Positions 26,839-35,842 are shown, numbered from the stretch's first letter. The stretch is 64,000 nucleotides of DNA from Streptomyces sp. Edi4 (GCF_040253615.1 NZ_JBEJGY010000004.1:6634001-6698000), one strand, 5' to 3'. The notes: generated from the sequence alone by a model not told the origin. Program-made: numbers and translations.

Positions 26839-28026
26839 ATGACCACGTACCGCGACTTCGCCCTAGCCCACCGGGGATCCGCCCGGGCCACCGTGCTGCG
26901 CACCGTCGGCACCCGGGAACGCCGCTCGCACCTGACGGCCCCGCGGGTCCCCACCGTCGGGATCGACATCGGCGGTACGAAGGTGATGGCCGGCGTCGTG
27001 GACGCCGACGGCAACATCCTGGAGAAGCTCCGCACGGAGACCCCCGACAAGTCCAAGAGCCCCAAGGTCGTCGAGGACACCATCACCGAGCTGGTGCTCG
27101 ACCTCTCCGACCGTCACGACGTGCACGCGGTGGGCATCGGCGCGGCCGGCTGGGTGGACGCCGACCGCTCCACCATCCTCTTCGCCCCCCACCTCGCCTG
27201 GCGCAACGAGCCGCTGCGCGACGCCCTCCAGGCTCGCCTCGCGGTGCCCGTGATGGTCGACAACGACGCCAACACCGCCGCCTGGGCCGAATGGCGCTTC
27301 GGCGCGGGGCGCGGCGAGGACCACCTCGTGATGATCACGCTCGGCACCGGCATCGGCGGCGCGATCCTGGAGGACGGCCAGGTCAAACGCGGCAAGTACG
27401 GGGTCGCCGGCGAATTCGGCCATATGCAGGTCGTGCCCGGCGGGCACCGCTGCGCCTGCGGCAACCGGGGCTGCTGGGAGCAGTACAGCTCGGGCAACGC
27501 CCTGGTGCGCGAGGCCCGCGAACTGGCCGGCGCGGACTCCCCGGTGGCGTACAACATCATCGAACGCGTCGGCGGCAACATCTCCGAGATCACCGGCCCG
27601 CTCATCACCGAGCTGGCCCGCGAGGGCGACGCCATGTGCGTCGAGTTGTTGCAGGACATCGGGCAGTGGCTCGGGGTGGGGATCGCCAACCTGGCGGCCG
27701 CCCTCGACCCCTCCTGCTTCGTGATCGGCGGCGGCGTGAGCGCCGCCGACGACCTCCTGATCCGGCCCGCGAGGGACGCCTTCAAGCGTCATCTCACCGG
27801 CCGCGGCTACCGCCCCGAGGCCAGGATCGCCAAGGCACAGCTCGGCCCCGAGGCGGGCATGGTCGGCGCCGCCGACCTGGCGCGTCTGGTGGCCCGCCGC
27901 TTCCGCCGGGCCAACCGGCGCCGCGTGGAACGCTACGAGCGCTACGCGAGGGCCGCCGAAGCCGTCCTCGGCACGAGCACCACCCGCACCACCCGCACCA
28001 CCCGCACCACCCAGGAAAACGACTGA
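26839..28026 (+). CDS. ROK-family sugar kinase (glucokinase-like)
   Basis: A 395-residue ROK kinase. ATP motif GIDIGGTKVMAGVVD; DNDANTAAWAEWRFG carries the catalytic Asp; ITLGTGIGGAI; zinc site in GGHRCACGNRGCWEQ. A basic ~35-residue N-terminal extension precedes the domain. The C-terminus is a run of Thr-Arg-Thr repeats (TRTTRTTRTT) from a tandem CACCCGCAC DNA repeat near 27980. ATG 26839 is chosen; ATG 26821 is in frame. It likely phosphorylates the sugar brought in by the preceding transporter. Its stop overlaps the next start. Confidence 0.93.
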   Translation: MTTYRDFALAHRGSARATVLRTVGTRERRSHLTAPRVPTVGIDIGGTKVMAGVVDADGNILEKLRTETPDKSKSPKVVEDTITELVLDLSDRHDVHAVGIGAAGWVDADRSTILFAPHLAWRNEPLRDALQARLAVPVMVDNDANTAAWAEWRFGAGRGEDHLVMITLGTGIGGAILEDGQVKRGKYGVAGEFGHMQVVPGGHRCACGNRGCWEQYSSGNALVREARELAGADSPVAYNIIERVGGNISEITGPLITELAREGDAMCVELLQDIGQWLGVGIANLAAALDPSCFVIGGGVSAADDLLIRPARDAFKRHLTGRGYRPEARIAKAQLGPEAGMVGAADLARLVARRFRRANRRRVERYERYARAAEAVLGTSTTRTTRTTRTTQEND

Positions 28027-28613
28027 TGACACCGACCGACCGCCCCGCCGTGCCGCGCCAGTCCCCGCCGCCGGACGAGAAGCCGCCCGAGACGCGCCAG
28101 CACATGATCCGGCGGCGCTGGATCACCGCGGTGATCATCGTGCTGCTCATCGGCGTGCCCGCCGGTTATCTGGCGATCTCCGCCGAGCAGAGCCGCACCA
28201 GCGGCCGCGACGCGGAGACCGAGGCACGGGCCACGGGTCTCGTGCACGACTGGCCCTCCAAGGCGCAGCGGCGCATCTACGACGTGACGATCCCGATGGA
28301 CTCGATCGGCGTGTACTACTACGAGTCCAACACCTGGAAGGTCAGCAAGCTCTACGTCCAGTTCAAGACGAGCGCGGCCGGCCTCGCGGAGTTCATGAAG
28401 GGCGCAGGCACCACCACGGCCACGCTCAGGCCCGGTGACGTGACCATCAACGCCAAGGACGCGGCGAAGGTGCACTGGCCCTTCCACAAGGGCCGCGACT
28501 GGTCGGGCACCACCCGCGTCCAGGACAAGCCCCGCCCCACCCTGGACATCACCGTGGACGAGACCAACCCGGATCGGCCCTACGTCTTCGTGGTGTCCAC
28601 GACGACCCCCTGA
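28026..28613 (+). CDS. Single-pass membrane protein of unknown function
   Basis: A 195-residue protein: proline-rich cytoplasmic start, one membrane helix (WITAVIIVLLIGVPAGYLAI), then an outside domain of about 140 residues with VYYYESNTWKVSKLYVQFKT and DITVDETNPDRPYVFVVST. No family recognised. The 1-base stop/start overlap with the ROK kinase puts it in the sugar operon, so an accessory role is possible. Confidence 0.8.
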   Translation: MTPTDRPAVPRQSPPPDEKPPETRQHMIRRRWITAVIIVLLIGVPAGYLAISAEQSRTSGRDAETEARATGLVHDWPSKAQRRIYDVTIPMDSIGVYYYESNTWKVSKLYVQFKTSAAGLAEFMKGAGTTTATLRPGDVTINAKDAAKVHWPFHKGRDWSGTTRVQDKPRPTLDITVDETNPDRPYVFVVSTTTP

Positions 28614-28774
28614 CGGCCGGCCTCCGCAAGTGCGAGGCGGTGGCGCCGCGCGACAGCATGGGATGAACTGCCCAGTAAACGCAGGCCTGTTGACACCCTC
28701 CTGGCCCTTCGATCAAGCTTCGACCGGATTCGCGAGTCCGTCCGGTCATGCCCCTGTGAACGAAGGAGCACCTC

Positions 28775-29485
28775 ATGAGACGTACCGTCGCCGCCTTATG
28801 CACCGCGCTGCTGGCGCTCTGCGCCGCCCTCGTCCTGCCCGCCGCCTCCGCGCGGGCGGAGACACCCGGATCGTGCACAACCCACTATGACGGGCCGCTC
28901 GGCAGCGCCTCGTGCAGTGGGGTCGCCCCCGGCACGCAGTGGCGGGCGGTGATCGGCTGCTTCTACCTGGTGGACGGCCAGCCGGTCGACTTCCAGGCGG
29001 TGGGGAACGTCGTCACCGGAGACGGCACGTCCACCGGCGTGTGTACCGGCGCCTCCTACGCGACCAAGCACATCGACGCGGTGGTCGTGGGCATCGCGGG
29101 CCGCCAGGGCCGCCTGGTCGGCTACGGCGGCAAGTGCGTGGACATCCACGCCGGAAAGTCCACGAACGCCACCCCCGTGCAGATCTACGACTGCAACGGC
29201 AGTGGGGCGCAGTGGTGGACCTTGGGTACGGACCAGACGGTGCGCGGACTCGGCAAGTGCCTGAACGTGGTGTGGGGTCGCAGCGAGAACGGCACCAAGG
29301 TGGAGATCTACGACTGCGTGCACAGCCAGGGCGAGCAGTGGGTGCCGCAGGCGGACGGGTCCCTCAAGAACGTCCTCACCGGCAAGTGCCTGGACGACCT
29401 CGGCTTCAACACCGCCAACGGTACGCAGCTGGGTATCTGGGACTGCAACGGACTGGCCAACCAGAAGTGGGTCCTGACCCCCTGA
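28775..29485 (+). CDS. Secreted ricin-type beta-trefoil lectin
   Basis: A 236-residue secreted protein. Signal peptide of about 30 residues (ALCTALLALCAALVLPAAS, cleavage near ARAE). After a ~75-residue Cys-containing region comes one ricin B-type domain with three QxW-type repeats (GAQWWTLG, GEQWVPQ, NQKWVLTP) and the GKCVDI / GKCLNV / GKCLDD strands. No catalytic domain is attached, so it is a carbohydrate-binding protein on its own. ATG 28775 follows GAAGGAG. The 161 bases before it contain the short repeat CTTCGATCAAGCTTCGAC (28706-28723) but no gene. Confidence 0.92.
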   Translation: MRRTVAALCTALLALCAALVLPAASARAETPGSCTTHYDGPLGSASCSGVAPGTQWRAVIGCFYLVDGQPVDFQAVGNVVTGDGTSTGVCTGASYATKHIDAVVVGIAGRQGRLVGYGGKCVDIHAGKSTNATPVQIYDCNGSGAQWWTLGTDQTVRGLGKCLNVVWGRSENGTKVEIYDCVHSQGEQWVPQADGSLKNVLTGKCLDDLGFNTANGTQLGIWDCNGLANQKWVLTP

Positions 29486-29518
29486 CGCATCGCACCGCGC
29501 GCATGGCGTGAGGCCGCG

Positions 29519-30235
29519 TCAGGTGCCTGGCAGCTCCCAGGGCGCGGGTCCCGTGCCGTCGTTCCAGGCGCGCAGGAGGGCGCCGTCGAAGCAGAGGATG
29601 GCGCACTGCTCGGCGTAGTCGAGGGCGGGCTCGGTGAACTCGCTGGTGGTGACCACCACGGCCAGTTCGGCGCCGTGCACCGCGTAACACGTGCCGCCGA
29701 AACGTTGCAGGTCCTGCGAGCCGACCTTGTGGCCAGGGCCGTAACACTTGCACTGGATCACCAGATGGCGGCCGCCCGGCGTCGTGGCCACCACGTCCGC
29801 GCCGAGGTCGCCCGCGCCGCCCACCACGTGGACGTCCGAGCAGCCGTCCCGCTCGCACAGCCGGGACACCGCGTCCTCGAAGGCGAACGGGTCGATGTCG
29901 GCGCAGTCGGTGGCCTCGGGGGCGCCGACGGTGGGTGGCAGGACGGGATCCGGCTGCTCGGGAACGGGTGCCACGGCGGTGTCGAGCGCCGCCCTGCGGG
30001 CCGCGCGGCGAAGCCAGTTGCTGCGTATCGCGGCGGTGGAGAACAGCAGGAGCGCGAGCAGCGCGAGTACGGCGCCGAGCGGATGGGAGTGCGGGCGCAC
30101 CGCCGACTTGAAGGTGAGGGCCACGCCCCAGATGACGAGCGCGGCCAGTCCGAAACCCAGCGAGGTGGTACGCAGGCTGAACGCCTGGCGCCGCCGGCGC
30201 GCGACGGCGGGGTGACGGCGGACCGGCATCGTCAT
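29519..30235 (-). CDS. Membrane-anchored restriction-endonuclease-like (Mrr) protein
   Basis: A 238-residue protein with two N-terminal helices (TTSLGFGLAALVIWGVALTF, PLGAVLALLALLLFSTAAI), then a Mrr_cat-type nuclease domain (about 115-225): FEDAVSRLCERDGC, LGADVVATTPGG and VIQCKCYG give the D...QxK core, followed by VGSQDLQRFGGTCYA. Mrr-type enzymes cut modified DNA; membrane-anchored versions are common in actinobacteria and of unknown role. No methyltransferase is beside it. ATG 30235; ATG 30229 is an alternative. Confidence 0.85.
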   Translation of the reverse strand: MTMPVRRHPAVARRRRQAFSLRTTSLGFGLAALVIWGVALTFKSAVRPHSHPLGAVLALLALLLFSTAAIRSNWLRRAARRAALDTAVAPVPEQPDPVLPPTVGAPEATDCADIDPFAFEDAVSRLCERDGCSDVHVVGGAGDLGADVVATTPGGRHLVIQCKCYGPGHKVGSQDLQRFGGTCYAVHGAELAVVVTTSEFTEPALDYAEQCAILCFDGALLRAWNDGTGPAPWELPGT

Positions 30236-30486
30236 CGGTGGGCTCCTTCGAACGGGCGGCGGCCCGGGACCGGGTGGTGCGTCGGACCTGGGGCGTGGGC
30301 GTGGTGCGCGGGCGTGATGCGTGGCGTCGTGTGCGTGGACGTTGAGCAAGATCACTCCCAGTCCGTCTGCCCGCCCCGAAGAAATCCACGCGGACCCGCC
30401 GTCCTGGAGGGCCAACCAGGCCTGTCGACACGTGAGTTGGGGACGCTGTCGGCGCGCGTGACGAAGGGGCGGTGGGCCGGGTACGC

Positions 30487-30528
30487 GTGTGGGCCTCCCG
30501 CCTGATCACTCAGGCGGGAGGCCCACAC
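30487..30528 (-). terminator. Perfect 19-bp hairpin after the small hydrophobic protein
   Basis: Arms 30487-30505 and 30510-30528 (starting GTGTGGGCCTCCCGCC), 4-base loop TCAC. It lies 16 bases past the stop of the gene at 30545. The remaining part of 30236-30486, upstream of the Mrr-like gene, shows no gene or clear motif. Confidence 0.8.
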
Positions 30529-30544
30529 GGACACACGGGGATGC

Positions 30545-30706
30545 CTACCAGCGATACCAGCGCGCGCTGCCCGACTTGGGACGGGCGATGAACCCGACGA
30601 GCCAGACGACGAGCACGATGACGGCTATCCACCACAGGGCCTTCAGCGCGAAGCCCGCGCCGAACAGGATCAGAGCCAGCAGAAGAACGAGAAGCAGGGG
30701 AACCAT
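30545..30706 (-). CDS. 53-residue hydrophobic membrane protein
   Basis: Two closely packed hydrophobic segments (PLLLVLLLALILFGAGFAL and ALWWIAVIVLVVWLVGFI) are followed by a basic tail ending ARWYRW. Short hydrophobic proteins with this ending are frequent in streptomycetes and often stress-related, function unknown. ATG 30706 has an ideal GGAGG (30716-30720). Confidence 0.8.
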   Translation of the reverse strand: MVPLLLVLLLALILFGAGFALKALWWIAVIVLVVWLVGFIARPKSGSARWYRW

Positions 30707-30824
30707 AGTTATCAACCTCCGAGCCACCGAATGCCCCGCCAGAACCCGTCCACACACCCGTGACGCGTCTGTTTGCGAGGTCCTTGTCCGGGCACTCGCT
30801 CCTGCTCGCGCGACGCGCGCGGCC

Positions 30825-31493
30825 TCACTTTTCGGGGCGGCCCACCAGGGGCGCGACCTCGGTGGCGGGCCGGCCGGTGTGCAGGGCGACCACGTCGGTG
30901 ATCAGATCGTCCAGAGGTGGCCAGGGCATCGTGCCGTGGTCGTTGTAGAGGCTGACGAGACCGTGCAGCGCGGTCCAGAGCATCAGGCCGGCCTGTGCGC
31001 GCTGGTCCGCCGTGGGCTTGGCGCGCTCCGGGGTCGCCGCCTCGGCGAGGGAGACGACCACGGCGGCCAGCGGTTCGGCGCCGTCGCCGTGCGCCGAGCC
31101 GGGGACGAGGTCGGCCGGCATGCGGCCGCCGAACAGGGTGCGGTAGTGGCCGGGCTGGCCGACGCCCCAGCGGACATAGGCGGCGCAGCGCGCCGCGAGG
31201 TCGGCCAGAGGCGCGGGGCCCGCCGCCCGCGCGGCGTCGTCCATCAGCTGGGCCAGTTCCTGGTAGCGCTGCCGTAGGACGTGCTGGATCAGGGCGCTCA
31301 GATCGGTGAAGTGGCTGTAGATGCTGGCCGGTGCCACACCGACCTCACGCGCGACCTGCCGCAGCGTCAGCGTCTCGGGCTGCTCCAGCGTGGCCAGCAG
31401 CTTGGCGGCGGCGTCCACGAGCTGGGCCTTGAGTACCTGCCCCTGCCCCCGCGGGTTGCGGCGCCGGGGCGCGGACCGCTCCTCGGTCGACAT
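30825..31493 (-). CDS. TetR-family regulator
   Basis: A 222-residue TetR regulator. Helix-turn-helix at about 28-75 (LTLRQVAREVGVAPASIYSHFTDLSALI); the C-terminal domain with YVRWGVGQPGHYRTLFGG belongs to the WHG group. It is divergent from an NAD(P)-binding oxidoreductase gene, and the region between holds three copies of a short palindrome, so it likely represses that gene and itself. Confidence 0.93.
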   Translation of the reverse strand: MSTEERSAPRRRNPRGQGQVLKAQLVDAAAKLLATLEQPETLTLRQVAREVGVAPASIYSHFTDLSALIQHVLRQRYQELAQLMDDAARAAGPAPLADLAARCAAYVRWGVGQPGHYRTLFGGRMPADLVPGSAHGDGAEPLAAVVVSLAEAATPERAKPTADQRAQAGLMLWTALHGLVSLYNDHGTMPWPPLDDLITDVVALHTGRPATEVAPLVGRPEK

Positions 31494-31529
31494 CGGTCGC
31501 CCCCCTCCCTACCAGCGCGAATGGCGAAC

Positions 31530-31610
31530 AACACCTGTTCACCCTACAGGGATCCTTGCCTTGACACCGTTAACCAACACTTGTTTACTCATCTGACCAA
31601 CACCTGTTCA
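31530..31610. promoter_or_regulatory. Three TetR-type operator copies
   Basis: AACACCTGTTCA at 31530-31541, AACACTTGTTTA at 31576-31587 and AACACCTGTTCA at 31599-31610 share the palindrome AACA-N2-TGTT. The spacing is 46 and 23 bases. All lie between the divergent TetR and oxidoreductase genes. Confidence 0.65.
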
Positions 31611-31654
31611 GTCATTCGTCGGTGAGTCTTGGTGAGTCTTGGAAGTGGAAGATC

Positions 31655-32266
31655 ATGCGCATTGCCCTGCTCGGAGCGTCGGGCCGCACCGGCGCCGTGC
31701 TCGTCGGCCAGGCCCTCGACCGCGGCCACGAGGTGGTGGCCCTGGTCCGCACGCCGGCGAAGATCACCGCGCCCGCGTCCCCGCGCCTCGATGTCCGGCG
31801 GGCGGACGTCACGCGCCCGGGCACCTTTCCCGGCCTGAGCGATGCGGACGTCGTCGTCTCGGCGCTCGGCGTCGGCAAGGGCGAGGGCCCCGGAGCCCTG
31901 GTGGCCGGAGCCCGGCGGCTCGCCTCGGCCGGCGTCCGCACGGTCTGGCTCGGCGCGCTGGGATCGGGCGTGTCGAGCCGGTCGGGCGGGCTGATCTACG
32001 CCGCCGTGATGCGGATGTTCGTCGGATCGGAACTGGCGGAGAAGGCCGAGGCGGACGGGATCGCCCTGGACGCGGGCGCCACGGTCTTCCACGCCCCCGA
32101 CGTCACCGACGGCCCCCCGAGCCCGTCACCCGTCCTCGTACCGCTGGCGGATCTGCGCCGCCCCCTGCTGCCGCCCCGCATCTCCCGCACGACGCTGGCC
32201 TCGTTGCTCCTGGACGAGGCGGAGTCCGGCCGGCACGGAAACGGCATCGTCGTGCCCGTGGCCTGA
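31655..32266 (+). CDS. NAD(P)-binding oxidoreductase (BVR-B/NmrA-like)
   Basis: A 203-residue atypical short-chain reductase of the NAD(P)H-binding (SDR-a5/BVR-B) type: IALLGASGRTGAVLVGQALDRG at the N-terminus and ADVVVSALGVGKG in the middle. The catalytic residues of classical SDRs are not evident. Start ATG 31655; the leader has a direct repeat GGTGAGTCTT GGTGAGTCTT (31621-31640). A classical SDR gene follows 62 bases later and may be co-transcribed; both are likely controlled by the divergent TetR. Confidence 0.88.
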   Translation: MRIALLGASGRTGAVLVGQALDRGHEVVALVRTPAKITAPASPRLDVRRADVTRPGTFPGLSDADVVVSALGVGKGEGPGALVAGARRLASAGVRTVWLGALGSGVSSRSGGLIYAAVMRMFVGSELAEKAEADGIALDAGATVFHAPDVTDGPPSPSPVLVPLADLRRPLLPPRISRTTLASLLLDEAESGRHGNGIVVPVA

Positions 32267-32328
32267 CCGCGGGCCCACCACCCAGCCCCGGTCACAAGGC
32301 CGGGTGCGCACCCTCATGAAGGAGATCC

Positions 32329-33084
32329 GTGAGTAGTTCATTCCTCGGCAAGGCCGGGCTCGTGACGGGCGCCGGCAGTGGAATCGGCCGCGCGACGGCG
32401 GTGGAACTCGCCCGCCAGGGCGCCTGCGTCACCGTCACCGACATCGACGAGAGCTCGGCGGCCCTGACCGCCGTCATGATCAAGCGGGACGGCGGCCGGG
32501 CGACGGCGTTACGTGTCGATGTCGTCGATGAGGACGAGGTCCGCGCGGCTGTCGAGCACACCGTCGCGGTGTACGGCGGCCTCGACTTCGCCGTGAACAA
32601 CGCGGGCCTGGACTCCCACCACCGGCGGCTGGACCGTATGAGCCTGGCGGAGTTCGAGCACGTGGCCCACGTCAACATGGGCGGCACCTTCCTGTGCATG
32701 AAGTACGAGCTGCCCGCTCTGGAGCGCCGGGGCGGCGGCGCGATCGTCAACGTGGCGTCCAACGGCGGCCTGTACGCCATCCCCACCGCCCCCGCCTATG
32801 TCGCCGCCAAGCACGGCGTCGTGGGCCTGACCAAGGTCGCCGCGGTGGACTACGCGAAAGGTGGCATCCGCGTCAACGCGGTCTGTCCCGGCCCGACCCG
32901 CACCCCCGGCTTCGAACGGGTCGCGGCCGGCACCGGTCTCATCGCGGCGCAGGAGGCCGCCACCCCGATGGGCCGCATGGCCACGGCGCCGGAGGCGGCA
33001 GCGGCGGCGGTCTGGCTGTGCTCGGACGCCGCCTCGTACATCACCGGGACGGCGCTTTCGGTGGACGGCGGGCGGCGGGCATAG
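32329..33084 (+). CDS. Short-chain dehydrogenase/reductase
   Basis: A 251-residue classical SDR. TGAGSGIGRATAVELARQG is the cofactor site, VDVVDE suggests NAD(H) preference, NNAGLD, the Ser of NVASNGG, and the catalytic Tyr/Lys in YVAAKHG. The end GTALSVDGGRR is typical. Substrate not predictable. GTG start at 32329 follows AAGGAGATCC. Confidence 0.94.
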   Translation: MSSSFLGKAGLVTGAGSGIGRATAVELARQGACVTVTDIDESSAALTAVMIKRDGGRATALRVDVVDEDEVRAAVEHTVAVYGGLDFAVNNAGLDSHHRRLDRMSLAEFEHVAHVNMGGTFLCMKYELPALERRGGGAIVNVASNGGLYAIPTAPAYVAAKHGVVGLTKVAAVDYAKGGIRVNAVCPGPTRTPGFERVAAGTGLIAAQEAATPMGRMATAPEAAAAAVWLCSDAASYITGTALSVDGGRRA

Positions 33085-33481
33085 GACGCCCGTCGCGGCA
33101 AGGGCGGCCGGGGCGGCCTCCAATTCCAGCGCCGCCCCGCCTGCCCGAGATGATATCTGTCGCGGCCCGATGAGCTTTTGACGCGCGGCACTGGGAGTGT
33201 TTTTGGGGCGTGCGGAGACTGGGGTTATTTACCGTACGGCGGCTGCTACCGCATGCTACTGTCGATCTCAGTTGCAGGTGTGGTTGGGCACCGTTTCGCG
33301 AGCTGGTCGAGGGCCGGAGGGTCCCGCCAGAGGGTCACATTCGATGTGGCAGCGGGGCTCCTGGGCCCCAGCTACCGCCATGTCGCCACCGCCCGGTTTC
33401 ACTGGCGCGCATTCCGCGAAGAATTCGTCGCCCACCGCCCGCAGTCATTCTTTTTTGTTCTGTCCTTCGGTTCGTTCTCGT

Positions 33482-33556
33482 AATTCCCAGCGCCGCATTT
33501 CGCTGCGGGAATTCCTTGCTGCGCGCCGTACCTCCGTATCGCCGTAGCAAGGAAGG
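33482..33556 (+). promoter_or_regulatory. Structured 5' leader of the DEAD-box helicase gene
   Basis: The 478 bases 33085-33562 hold no convincing gene. A T-run (33451-33456) and two potential hairpins lie near its end: AATTCCC-AGCG (33482-33492) with CGCT-GC-GGGAATT (33501-33513), and CCTTGCT (33514-33520) with AGCAAGG (33546-33552). The second pairs with the start of the ribosome binding site AAGGAAGG (33549-33556). A long structured leader is typical of cold-shock RNA helicase genes. Confidence 0.45.
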
Positions 33557-33562
33557 TTCCCG

Positions 33563-35068
33563 TTGAACCCCACCCGTACGAATCGCCGCTCCTCAAGCCC
33601 CCGCCGGAGCGAGGCCCCCGCTTACGCCTCGGGCTCCGGCTCGCCGCGAGGGACCCGCTTCGGCTCCTCCACGGCCGGCCGTTCCGGTGGCCAGGGCCGC
33701 CCCGGTGGCCGTCGGCCCGTCGCCGTCCAGGGTGAATTCGCCCCGCCGAAGACGATCACCCCCGCGCTCCCGCCGGTCGAGGCGTTCGCCGACCTCGGTC
33801 TGCCCGCGCCCCTGCTGGCCGCGTTGACCGCGCAGGGCGTCAGCGTCCCCTTCCCGATCCAGGGCGCGACCCTGCCCAACACGCTCGTGGGCCGTGACGT
33901 CCTCGGCCGCGGGCGCACCGGTTCCGGCAAGACTCTCGCCTTCGGCCTCGCGCTGCTGGCCCGCACGGCGGGACAGCGCGCAGAGCCCCGCCTTCCGCTG
34001 GCCCTGGTCCTGGTGCCGACCCGGGAGCTGGCCCAGCAGGTGACCGAGGCGCTGACGCCCTACGCCCGCTCGGTCAGGCTGCGCCTGGCCACCGTCGTGG
34101 GCGGCATGCCGATCGGCCGCCAGGCCAACGCGCTGCGCGGCGGAGCCGAGGTCGTCGTGGCGACGCCGGGCCGCCTCAAGGACCTCATCGACCGTGGTGA
34201 CTGCCGCCTCGACCAGGTGGCGATCACCGTGCTCGACGAGGCCGACCAGATGACCGACATGGGCTTCATGCCGCAGGTCACCGAGCTCCTGGACCAAGTG
34301 CGCTCCGATGGCCAGCGGATGCTCTTCTCGGCCACCCTCGACCGCAACGTCGACCGGCTCGTCCGCCGCTACCTGCGCGACCCGGTCGTCCACTCCGTGG
34401 ACCCCTCCGTAGGCGCGGTCACCACGATGGAGCACCACGTCCTGCATGTGCAGGGCGCGGACAAGCAGTGCACGACGACGCAGATCGCGGCCCGCGACGG
34501 CCGGGTCATCATGTTCCTCGACACCAAGCACGCCGTGGACCGGCTGACACAGGACCTGCTCAACAGCGGGGTGCGGGCCGCGGCCCTGCACGGTGGCAAG
34601 TCGCAGCCGCAACGCACCCGCACCCTGGCCCAGTTCAAGAGCGGACATGTGAGCGTGCTCGTGGCCACCAATGTCGCCGCGCGCGGCATCCACGTCGACA
34701 ACCTCGACCTCGTCGTCAACGTCGACCCGCCGACCGACCCGAAGGACTACCTGCACCGGGGCGGCCGCACCGCGCGCGCGGGCGAGTCCGGCAGTGTCGT
34801 CACCCTGGTGACCCCGCAGCAGCGCCGCGACATGACCCGCCTCATGACCGCCGCCGGCATCGTGCCCCAGACCACACAGGTCCGTTCCGGTGAGGAAGCC
34901 CTCAGCCGGATCACCGGCGCCAAGGCGCCGTCCGGCATCCCCGTCACGATCACCGAGCCGGTGGCCGAGCGGCGGCGGCGCACCGCGTCCTCGCGCGGCC
35001 GCCGCAGCCCCGCGTCGGCGGCCCGACGCGTGACGACGCGTCAGTCCTCGTTCGACGCGGCCGCCTAG
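33563..35068 (+). CDS. DEAD-box ATP-dependent RNA helicase
   Basis: A 501-residue helicase. About 70 basic, Ser/Gly-rich residues precede the two RecA domains: Q-motif PFPIQGATLP, motif I GRTGSGKT, PTRELAQQ, DEAD in VLDEADQMTDMGF, SAT in LFSATLDRN, then NVAARGIHVDNLDLVVN and HRGGRTARAG. The basic tail contains RRRRTASSRGRRS. Such proteins unwind structured mRNA in the cold. The start is TTG 33563, preceded by AAGGAAGG; no better start is in frame. Confidence 0.94.
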   Translation: MNPTRTNRRSSSPRRSEAPAYASGSGSPRGTRFGSSTAGRSGGQGRPGGRRPVAVQGEFAPPKTITPALPPVEAFADLGLPAPLLAALTAQGVSVPFPIQGATLPNTLVGRDVLGRGRTGSGKTLAFGLALLARTAGQRAEPRLPLALVLVPTRELAQQVTEALTPYARSVRLRLATVVGGMPIGRQANALRGGAEVVVATPGRLKDLIDRGDCRLDQVAITVLDEADQMTDMGFMPQVTELLDQVRSDGQRMLFSATLDRNVDRLVRRYLRDPVVHSVDPSVGAVTTMEHHVLHVQGADKQCTTTQIAARDGRVIMFLDTKHAVDRLTQDLLNSGVRAAALHGGKSQPQRTRTLAQFKSGHVSVLVATNVAARGIHVDNLDLVVNVDPPTDPKDYLHRGGRTARAGESGSVVTLVTPQQRRDMTRLMTAAGIVPQTTQVRSGEEALSRITGAKAPSGIPVTITEPVAERRRRTASSRGRRSPASAARRVTTRQSSFDAAA

Positions 35069-35146
35069 AGTCGCGCCACTCGGCCCTCAACTGCACGCCT
35101 TTGGTGGCCAGTTGAACGGTCTGCGCCGCCGGTGCGGGAGTGAGCG

Positions 35147-35791
35147 CTACAACTCGACGCCGGTGCCTGGCTCGACGCGCTGGATCGGCAGGCCGGTCAG
35201 GCCGTTCTCGCCCAGGATGGTGGCGGTGGAGGCCTGGCCGAGGTCGCTGAGCATGAGCTCGTGGATCTGGATGACACGTTCGGGCTTGACCGCCCGTACG
35301 TAGTCGGCCGCCTCGCCGAGCTTCGTCCACGGCCCGCTGGTCGGCAGCAGCAGGGTGCGTACGGCCGCGTCGGGCGCGAAGTAGGCGTCCCCGGGGTGGT
35401 AGAGCGCTCCGTCGTCGATGAGGTAGCCGACGTTGTCCGGGCACGGGATGTCGGAGTGGATCGCGGCGTGACGGTGGCCGTGCACGGAGACCGTGAAGGA
35501 GCCGACGGTGAAGGTGCTGCCCGCGCTCACCGTCCGCACCCGTCCGTCGTGGCCGCCCAGAGCGGCGGCGACGGCGGCCGTGCCGTAGACCAGGAGTTCG
35601 GGCCGGGCTCGGAGAGCTGCGGCGATCAGCTTCTCGTCGAAGTGGTCGAAGTGTTCGTGTGTGATCAGGACGGCGTGCGCCCCGCTGACGGCCCCTGGCG
35701 CGTCCGGAGTGAGCGTGCCGGGGTCGATGACGAGACGGGTGCCGTCCTTCTCGACGGTGACGCAGGCGTGGGCGTGCTTGGTGAGCTGCAC
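35147..35791 (-). CDS. Metallo-beta-lactamase-fold hydrolase (UlaG-like)
   Basis: A 214-residue MBL-fold protein of the UlaG/UPF0173 type. Metal motif THEHFDHFD, later HGHRHAAIHSDIP, the Asp in LYHPGDAYFAP and His in IQIHELMLS. The start is taken as GTG 35791, preceded by GGAGAGG; an ATG at 35827 is in frame but has no ribosome binding site and abuts the operator. It is divergent from a MarR regulator with two strong palindromes between, so it is probably the regulated gene. Confidence 0.9.
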   Translation of the reverse strand: MQLTKHAHACVTVEKDGTRLVIDPGTLTPDAPGAVSGAHAVLITHEHFDHFDEKLIAAALRARPELLVYGTAAVAAALGGHDGRVRTVSAGSTFTVGSFTVSVHGHRHAAIHSDIPCPDNVGYLIDDGALYHPGDAYFAPDAAVRTLLLPTSGPWTKLGEAADYVRAVKPERVIQIHELMLSDLGQASTATILGENGLTGLPIQRVEPGTGVEL

Positions 35792-35842
35792 GGGGGGTTC
35801 CTCTCCAAAGGCGGCGGCGATGGTCATGGGCGCAAGCCGAAA

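Noticed and set aside
33178-33483. Possible 101-codon gene before the DEAD-box helicase
   Set aside because: Three frames are open here at once, codon third positions lack the usual GC bias, no family is recognisable; a long leader is more likely.
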